Shown here: positions 13,956 to 19,408 of the stretch, piece after piece
Layout: each line of letters starts with the position of its first letter
Position numbering within the stretch: the first letter of the stretch is position 1
Assembly: GCA_027074135.1 (NCBI GenBank)
Contig: JALTDM010000236.1
Location: forward strand, 1-19,408
Direction: 5' to 3'
Origin: Bacteroidales bacterium
GTDB lineage: Bacteria; Bacteroidota; Bacteroidia; Bacteroidales; JALTDM01
DNA length: 19,408 nucleotides
The notes under the pieces: generated by a model
Told to the model about the DNA's origin: nothing
The model's database searches: none
What the model saw: the letters and a program-made list of their open reading frames with translations, nothing else
Translations under genes and position numbers: made by a program

Positions 13956-15695
13956 ATGACTAATTCAAATTTAACTTTTACTAACAAGACATATCAATTA
14001 CAGAATTTAATTAATGATATAGATACTGGTAATATTGCTTTACCTGATTTGCAAAGGCCTTATGTCTGGAAAACAACAAAAGCACGTGATTTGATTGATT
14101 CGCTTTATAAAGGTATGCCTGTAGGTTTTATTATACTGTGGGAAATTCTGGAAGCCAATAGTTTCAAGAAGATCAATCAGGAAAATAAACGAGACCCGCG
14201 TTTTCTTGTTATAGATGGACAGCAACGCCTAACTTCCTTATACTCAATTATTAAAAACAAAGAAATTGTTTCAAAAAATGTGCATAAATTTAAAATCAAG
14301 ATTTCTTTTAATCCTATTGAAGAAAAATTCGAAGTTTATAACGCCGCTATTGATAAGAGTAAAGAATGGATTCCTGATATAAGCAAGATTTTTGAGAACG
14401 GCTCGACTTTTGGTTTAGTAAATGATTATTTGAATAAAACTAAAGATTTGGAACTTGGTGTTGCTCCGGAAACAATAGCTACGAGAATAGAAAAAGTTAG
14501 AAATATCCTTAATTTCCCATTTCAGGTGCTTGAACTTTCAACCGAGCTTGATCCAGAAGAAGTGTCTGAAATTTTTGTACGCATAAACAGTAAAGGCGAA
14601 AGTCTTAATCAATCTGATTTTATTCTTACATTGATGTCTGTTTATTGGCCTGAAGGACGTGAACAGCTTGAGAATTTTTATAAAGATGCCCACAAAATAC
14701 CGCAGGATAATAAGCCATCTTCTTATAACATAATGGGCATAAAACCAACTCCTGAGCAGTTAATTCGTACTATTGTTGGCTATGCTTTTGACCGTGGTAG
14801 GCTCAAATATGCTTATCTCATTCTAAAGGGACGTGATTTTGAAAACCGTGTTGTATCCCAGGAGCTTAGAGAGAAAAATTTTGAGATATTTAAAACTGGA
14901 CAACAAAAAGCGCTTAATCTAACTAACTGGCACGATTTTATAAAGATTATTCACAGTGCTGGATTTATTGATGAGTTTCTCATTAGTTCAAAAGTTGCTT
15001 TCTTTATATCTTACGCTATCTATTTGAAATTGCTTGATTTAAAGACTAAGTTTACTTATAAAGATATTGAAACTTTGGTTAAAAGGTGGTTTGTTTTTTC
15101 TATTATTACCCAGAGATACACAGGTTCGCCCGAATCTAAGATTGAAGATGATTTTAATAAAATGAAAGATTTGGGTGTAGGTGAATTTATTAAAACCACG
15201 ATTGGCATTTATTTAACAAATGACTTTTGGACTGTTGTTTTACCCGAACAATTACAAAGTTCGTCAACCCGCAACTATGTTTATCTCACTTATTTGTCTG
15301 CTTTGATTTTTAACGATGTTAAAGTGTTGTTTTCTGATATAAAACTAAGAGACTATTTCAAACCACAATTTAAGAGTGCTAAGAAAACCTTAGATTTACA
15401 TCATATCTATCCAAAGAATTATTTAACAACTCACTTTAAGCTAAAACAAAAAGATTACAATCAGGTAGCTAATTTTGTTTATATTGAATACAAGGACAAC
15501 ATAAAAATAAGTGATAAACCGCCATCAGTTTATTGGCCTGAGTTTATTAAAGATTTAAGTCAAGATGAAATAACCCAAATCTACGAAACTTATTCATTAC
15601 CTGAGGAGTTTCCTAATATGGATTACTTTGACTTTCTCAGAGAAAGACGAAAATTAATGGCAGAAAAGATTAAAGATTATTTTAATTGCCTATAG
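13956..15695 (+). CDS. DUF262 domain protein with HNH-like C terminus (possible defence nuclease)
   Basis: A 579-residue protein. The N-terminal DUF262 (ParB/Srx-like) domain has LPDLQRPYVWK (Q33, R34) and the signature DGQQR at 87-91 in VIDGQQRLTSL. A helical middle follows. Near residues 480-490 is LDLHHIYPKNYL, with later asparagines in NQVANFVYIE and YKDNIKISDKPPSVYWP, an HNH/DUF1524-like nuclease motif. DUF262 occurs in GmrS of the type IV enzyme GmrSD, in BrxU and in SspE, where DGQQR is needed for nucleotide hydrolysis; with both parts in one chain this is closest to a fused GmrSD-like enzyme. Many DUF262 proteins are untested, so the defence role is inference. The frame opens at a TTG (13926), but ATG 13956 after an A-rich stretch is the better start. 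It stands alone among housekeeping genes, as an inserted gene would. Confidence 0.82.
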   Translation: MTNSNLTFTNKTYQLQNLINDIDTGNIALPDLQRPYVWKTTKARDLIDSLYKGMPVGFIILWEILEANSFKKINQENKRDPRFLVIDGQQRLTSLYSIIKNKEIVSKNVHKFKIKISFNPIEEKFEVYNAAIDKSKEWIPDISKIFENGSTFGLVNDYLNKTKDLELGVAPETIATRIEKVRNILNFPFQVLELSTELDPEEVSEIFVRINSKGESLNQSDFILTLMSVYWPEGREQLENFYKDAHKIPQDNKPSSYNIMGIKPTPEQLIRTIVGYAFDRGRLKYAYLILKGRDFENRVVSQELREKNFEIFKTGQQKALNLTNWHDFIKIIHSAGFIDEFLISSKVAFFISYAIYLKLLDLKTKFTYKDIETLVKRWFVFSIITQRYTGSPESKIEDDFNKMKDLGVGEFIKTTIGIYLTNDFWTVVLPEQLQSSSTRNYVYLTYLSALIFNDVKVLFSDIKLRDYFKPQFKSAKKTLDLHHIYPKNYLTTHFKLKQKDYNQVANFVYIEYKDNIKISDKPPSVYWPEFIKDLSQDEITQIYETYSLPEEFPNMDYFDFLRERRKLMAEKIKDYFNCL

Positions 15696-15705
15696 AGATC
15701 AACTA

Positions 15706-15736
15706 AAAAAGGCAACCTTTTTCGGGTTGCCTTTTT
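15706..15736. terminator. Bidirectional terminator between the DUF262 gene and nifJ
   Basis: AAAAAGGCAACC (15706-15717) and GGTTGCCTTTTT (15725-15736) form a perfect 12-pair stem with a 7-base TTTTTCG loop. The T run on one strand and the A run on the other make it work in both directions, as expected between convergent genes (DUF262 ends at 15695, nifJ ends at 15756). Confidence 0.9.
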
Positions 15737-15755
15737 ATTGTAGTGATATAAAGCA

Positions 15756-18700
15756 TTAAACTTCCACTTTGATTTTGTATGCTTCGGCAAGTCTCTTGTG
15801 GTATTTCCATCTCCATTGAGCATCTTCGAGAGCTTGTTTAAACATTGCTTCTGCCTTTTCCGGAAATGTTCGCTTGAGTGCTGAATAACGAACTTCACCG
15901 TTAAGAAATTCTTCAAACTTGCTCCAATCAGGTTCTTTACTGTCCAATGAGTATGGATTTTTACCTTGTGCTTCAAGCATCGGATTATATCTGTACAAAG
16001 GCCAATAACCTGCTTCAACTGCTAACTTTTCTTCAGCTTGAGATTTACCCATACCTTTTCTTACACCATGAGCTATACATGTTGAGTATGCTATTATGAT
16101 TGAAGGACCTTTATATTCTTCAGCTTCTTTTACTGCTTTGAAAAGTTGGTTTTGGTTTGCACCCATAGCAACTTGTGCCACATATACATATCCGTATGTC
16201 ATGGCAAGTGCACCGAGATCTTTTTTTCTAATCGGCTTACCTGCTGCGGCAAATTTAGCAACTTGGGCTGTTTGCGAAGCCTTAGATGCTTGACCGCCTG
16301 TGTTTGAGTAAACTTCAGTATCCAAAACGAGTAAGTTTACATCGTGTCCGGCTGCCAATACGTGATCCAATCCTCCGTAACCTATATCATAAGCCCAACC
16401 GTCACCACCGATAATCCAAATTGACTTTTTAACAAGATAATCTTTGAGAGAAAGAATATCTTTTGCAATAGGATGATTTTCTTTTTCGAGGGCTTTTATA
16501 ATTTTTTCGCTGCTAATCTTAGATTTTTCACCGTCGTGGAATGTTTCAATCCATTCTTTGAATGCTGCTTGAGTTTCAGGAGTTACATCATTCATATGTT
16601 CTTCCATCTTGCTTCTGATACGGTCTCTAAGTTTTTCAACACCAAGAGCCATTCCAAAGCCGTATTCTGCATTGTCTTCAAACAATGAGTTTGCCCATGC
16701 CGGTCCTTTTTTGCTTATTTCATTATATGAATAAGGTGTCGAAGGTGCAGAAGCTCCATAGATTGAAGAACATCCTGTTGCATTTGCAATCATCATTCTT
16801 TCTCCGTACAATTGGGTTACAAGTTTGATGTAAGGTGTTTCTCCACATCCTGCACAAGCTCCGGAGAATTCAAACATTGGTTGTGCAAACTGAGAATTTT
16901 TTACAGATTTGTCTTTAGGAACAATATTTTCTTTATAGCCTACCTCATTATGAAGATAATCCCAAACTTTTGCTTCATGCATTTGTTCTTCCAGAGGCTT
17001 CATTTCAAGAGCATTGGTAGGACAAACATCTGTACAAACTTCACAACCTGTACAATCCAGTACACTGATTTGTATTCTGTATTGCAATCCGCCGAATTGT
17101 TTTTCGGGTTTGGCTATAATTGTTTCTATTGGTTCTGGTGCATTATTCTTTTCATTTTCATCCATTAAGAATGGTCTTATAGCTGCATGAGGACAAGAAT
17201 ATGCACACAAATTACACTGGATGCAAGCATCAGCTTTCCATGTAGGAACAAATACTGCTACGCCGCGTTTTTCATATTGAGCTGTTCCATTAGGGAAAGT
17301 TCCATCTTCACGACCTACAAATGTACTTACCGGAAGGTCATCTCCTTTAAGTGCATTCATGGGTTCTACCACTTTTTTAACGAATTCCGGTACATTATCG
17401 TCGTTGTCTTCTTCTTTATGAACTTCAATGTTTTTCCATTCTTCAGGAACTTCAATCTTAAGTATTTCTTTTCCGCCTCTTTCGATAGCGGCAATGTTCA
17501 TATTAACTATTTCATCACCTTTTTTCCTAAATGTTTTTACTACGGCATTCTTCATTTCTTTTTCTGCAAGTTCATAAGGAATCACATTGGAAATTTTGAA
17601 GAATGCAGCTTGCATGATTGTATTTGTCCTATTACCGAGACCTATTTCTTTTGCAATTTCTGTTGCATTGATAATATAGAATTTGATGTTGTTTTCTGCC
17701 AAATATTTTTTCATTGCAGGGGGCAAATGCCTTTTTGTTTCTTCTTCGTTCCAAATTGAGTTGAGCAAGAATGTTCCGCCCGGTTTCAAACCTTTGAGCA
17801 TATCATATTTCAATAAATATGCAGGAACATGGCAAGCCACAAAATCAGGGGTATTTACTAAATAAGTTGAACGTATTGGGGTATCACCAAAACGTAAATG
17901 CGAAACAGTAACTCCACCAGATTTTTTAGAATCATATGCAAAATATGCTTGCACATACTTATCTGTTGTTCCACCTATAATTTTTATTGAATTTTTGTTT
18001 GCACCAACTGTTCCGTCAGAACCGATACCATAGAATTTTGCTTCAAAAGTACCTTCATCGCTCAGGCTTATTTCTTCGCCCATTGGCAGTGATGTAAATG
18101 TTACATCGTCAATAATACCTACTGTAAAATGGTCTTTTGGTTCTTTTTGTTTCAAATTGTTGTAAACTGCAATAATTTGAGCAGGGGTAGTATCTTTTGA
18201 TGATAAACCATATCTACCACCAACAATTACCGGGGCATTTTCTTTTCCGTAGAATATACTTTTAACATCAAGATAAAGAGGTTCACCTGTTGAACCGGCT
18301 TCTTTAGTCCTGTCGAGTACTGCAATTCTTTTTACTGATTTTGGCAAAACATTGAAGAAGTATTTTGATGAGAATGGTCTGTAAAGATGGACAACAATAA
18401 CTCCAACTTTTTCTCCTTTTGCATTCAGATAATCAACTGTTTCACGTATAGTTTGGGTTACGCTACCCATAGCCACTATTATATTTTCTGCTTCTGGATC
18501 GCCGTAATATACAAATGGGTGATATTCTCTTCCCGTAAGTTTAGTGATTTCTTGCATGTACGATTCTACGATGTCTGGTATAGCTTCGTAAAATTTATTA
18601 GCAGATTCTTTAGCTTGAAAATAAATATCAGGATTTTGTGCGGTACCTCTTGTAACAGGGTGTTCAGGATTAAGTGCATTATTTCTAAACCTTTGAATAG

Positions 18701-19301
18701 CATCCCAGTCTATGATATCTCTAAAATCTTCTATATCTAACATTTCTACTTTTTGAATTTCGTGAGATGAACGAAATCCATCGAAGAAATGTACAAAAGG
18801 TACACGTCCTTTTATTGCACTAAGATGTGCTACCGCTGCTAAATCCATTATTTCTTGTATACTACTACTGGCAAGGTATGAGAACCCAGTTGGTCTTGTT
18901 GAGTAAATATCGCTATGATCTCCAAATATGGATAAAGCATGGCCGGCGATACTTCTTGCACTTACATGAAAAACACCGGGTAATAATTCACCTGCTATTT
19001 TATTCATATTTGGTATCATTAATAATAACCCTTGTGAGGCTGTAAATGTAGTAGTAAGAGCACCGGACTGTAATGAGCCGTGAACTGCTCCTGAAGCACC
19101 TGCTTCTGATTGCATTTCAACCACTTTAACGGGATCTCCGAAAATATTTTTGCGTCCGTGAGAAGCCCATTCGTCAACATATTCTGCCATGTTTGACGAA
19201 GGAGTAATCGGATAAATTGCTGCAACTTCGCTGAAAATGTAGGCAATATGAGCTGCCGCATAGTTTCCGTCAACAGTTATAAATTTCTTTTCTTTCTTCA
19301 T
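15756..19301 (-). CDS. nifJ: Pyruvate:ferredoxin (flavodoxin) oxidoreductase, single-chain
   Basis: An 1181-residue homodimeric-type PFOR that converts pyruvate and CoA to acetyl-CoA and CO2 and reduces ferredoxin, a central step of anaerobic metabolism. All classic domains are present in order: the pyruvate-binding N terminus (YPITPSSNMAEYVDEW, with T33), a gamma-type domain, the CoA-binding region, an inserted 2[4Fe-4S] ferredoxin domain (about 692-770) with CIQCNLCAYSCPHA and CTGCEVCTDVCPTNA, and the TPP domain. The cysteines of the third cluster are in SGACAGCGETPY (near 813), NATGCSSIYG and YSTCIAHG (near 1073). TPP/Mg binding is shown by GDGWAYDIGYGG and VYSNTGGQ. Length equals the usual 1170-1200. 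The start MKKEKKFITVDGNYAA fits the family. It is transcribed alone and closed by a strong terminator. The symbol por is also used. Confidence 0.97.
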   Translation of the reverse strand: MKKEKKFITVDGNYAAAHIAYIFSEVAAIYPITPSSNMAEYVDEWASHGRKNIFGDPVKVVEMQSEAGASGAVHGSLQSGALTTTFTASQGLLLMIPNMNKIAGELLPGVFHVSARSIAGHALSIFGDHSDIYSTRPTGFSYLASSSIQEIMDLAAVAHLSAIKGRVPFVHFFDGFRSSHEIQKVEMLDIEDFRDIIDWDAIQRFRNNALNPEHPVTRGTAQNPDIYFQAKESANKFYEAIPDIVESYMQEITKLTGREYHPFVYYGDPEAENIIVAMGSVTQTIRETVDYLNAKGEKVGVIVVHLYRPFSSKYFFNVLPKSVKRIAVLDRTKEAGSTGEPLYLDVKSIFYGKENAPVIVGGRYGLSSKDTTPAQIIAVYNNLKQKEPKDHFTVGIIDDVTFTSLPMGEEISLSDEGTFEAKFYGIGSDGTVGANKNSIKIIGGTTDKYVQAYFAYDSKKSGGVTVSHLRFGDTPIRSTYLVNTPDFVACHVPAYLLKYDMLKGLKPGGTFLLNSIWNEEETKRHLPPAMKKYLAENNIKFYIINATEIAKEIGLGNRTNTIMQAAFFKISNVIPYELAEKEMKNAVVKTFRKKGDEIVNMNIAAIERGGKEILKIEVPEEWKNIEVHKEEDNDDNVPEFVKKVVEPMNALKGDDLPVSTFVGREDGTFPNGTAQYEKRGVAVFVPTWKADACIQCNLCAYSCPHAAIRPFLMDENEKNNAPEPIETIIAKPEKQFGGLQYRIQISVLDCTGCEVCTDVCPTNALEMKPLEEQMHEAKVWDYLHNEVGYKENIVPKDKSVKNSQFAQPMFEFSGACAGCGETPYIKLVTQLYGERMMIANATGCSSIYGASAPSTPYSYNEISKKGPAWANSLFEDNAEYGFGMALGVEKLRDRIRSKMEEHMNDVTPETQAAFKEWIETFHDGEKSKISSEKIIKALEKENHPIAKDILSLKDYLVKKSIWIIGGDGWAYDIGYGGLDHVLAAGHDVNLLVLDTEVYSNTGGQASKASQTAQVAKFAAAGKPIRKKDLGALAMTYGYVYVAQVAMGANQNQLFKAVKEAEEYKGPSIIIAYSTCIAHGVRKGMGKSQAEEKLAVEAGYWPLYRYNPMLEAQGKNPYSLDSKEPDWSKFEEFLNGEVRYSALKRTFPEKAEAMFKQALEDAQWRWKYHKRLAEAYKIKVEV

Positions 19302-19408
19302 ATCTCATAAATTTTTAACAGTGTAAAATTACCATTTTTTTTTCAGGAATAGTGTGTTGTTTGCAAAAAGATATAAAAATTTTATTGCTATTTTTATAGT
19401 TTTTGTAG
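19302..19408. other. Upstream region of nifJ
   Basis: These 107 A+T-rich bases should contain the nifJ promoter on the minus strand. No exact TAnnTTTG match was found; TAATTTTA (one mismatch) is near 19335-19328 without a matching -33 box. The window ends here, so the next gene cannot be seen. Confidence 0.4.

Noticed and set aside
16473..17168. Plus-strand open frames of 71 and 118 codons within nifJ
   Set aside because: They are antisense to the ferredoxin and TPP domains, with cysteine- and phenylalanine-rich shadow composition.
17187..17759. 190-codon plus-strand open frame inside nifJ
   Set aside because: It is antisense to a well-conserved PFOR, rich in F, C, I and Y as expected of a shadow frame, and shows no family motif.

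Overview
The window looks like chromosome of a member of the phylum Bacteroidota, most likely an anaerobic Bacteroidales-type organism. Supporting signs are low G+C, A-rich translation starts with almost no Shine-Dalgarno sequences, several matches to the Bacteroidota -7 promoter box TAnnTTTG, an LptD of the Bacteroidota type, a TPR/PD40/OmpA protein of a kind abundant in that phylum, and a one-chain pyruvate:ferredoxin oxidoreductase of 1181 residues. No tRNA, rRNA, CRISPR array, prophage or insertion sequence was recognised. All products were assigned by reading motifs; no database search was run.

Layout: (1) 200-2341, two plus-strand housekeeping genes, an M24 aminopeptidase P and a YggS/PROSC-type PLP protein, separated by an intrinsic terminator. 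(2) 2526-9768, a cell-envelope block. lptD reads leftward from a TTG start. A rightward, tightly packed operon follows: N-acetylmuramoyl-L-alanine amidase, MlaD/MCE protein, MORN-type lipoprotein, and a TPR/propeller/CRD/OmpA_C protein with the domain order of PorE. (3) 9761-12363 on the minus strand, miaB and a YdcF/ElyC-like membrane protein, separated by about 520 bp of noncoding DNA packed with palindromes and hairpins. (4) 12411-13898, a glutamine synthetase-family enzyme whose promoter candidate overlaps the one for the ydcF-like gene. (5) 13956-15695, a lone DUF262 protein with an HNH-like C terminus, a possible defence gene. (6) 15756-19301 on the minus strand, nifJ/por, separated from the DUF262 gene by a strong two-way terminator.

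The genes of block 2 fit together: LptD inserts LPS in the outer membrane, the amidase cuts peptidoglycan, MlaD is linked to lipid traffic, and the OmpA_C domain should hold peptidoglycan. The best places to look for something new are the palindrome-rich spacer at 11273-11550, the lone DUF262 gene with a three-codon ORF and rare strong Shine-Dalgarno just ahead of it, and the envelope operon with its little-studied MORN lipoprotein and PorE-like protein. Most of the rest is conserved core genome.
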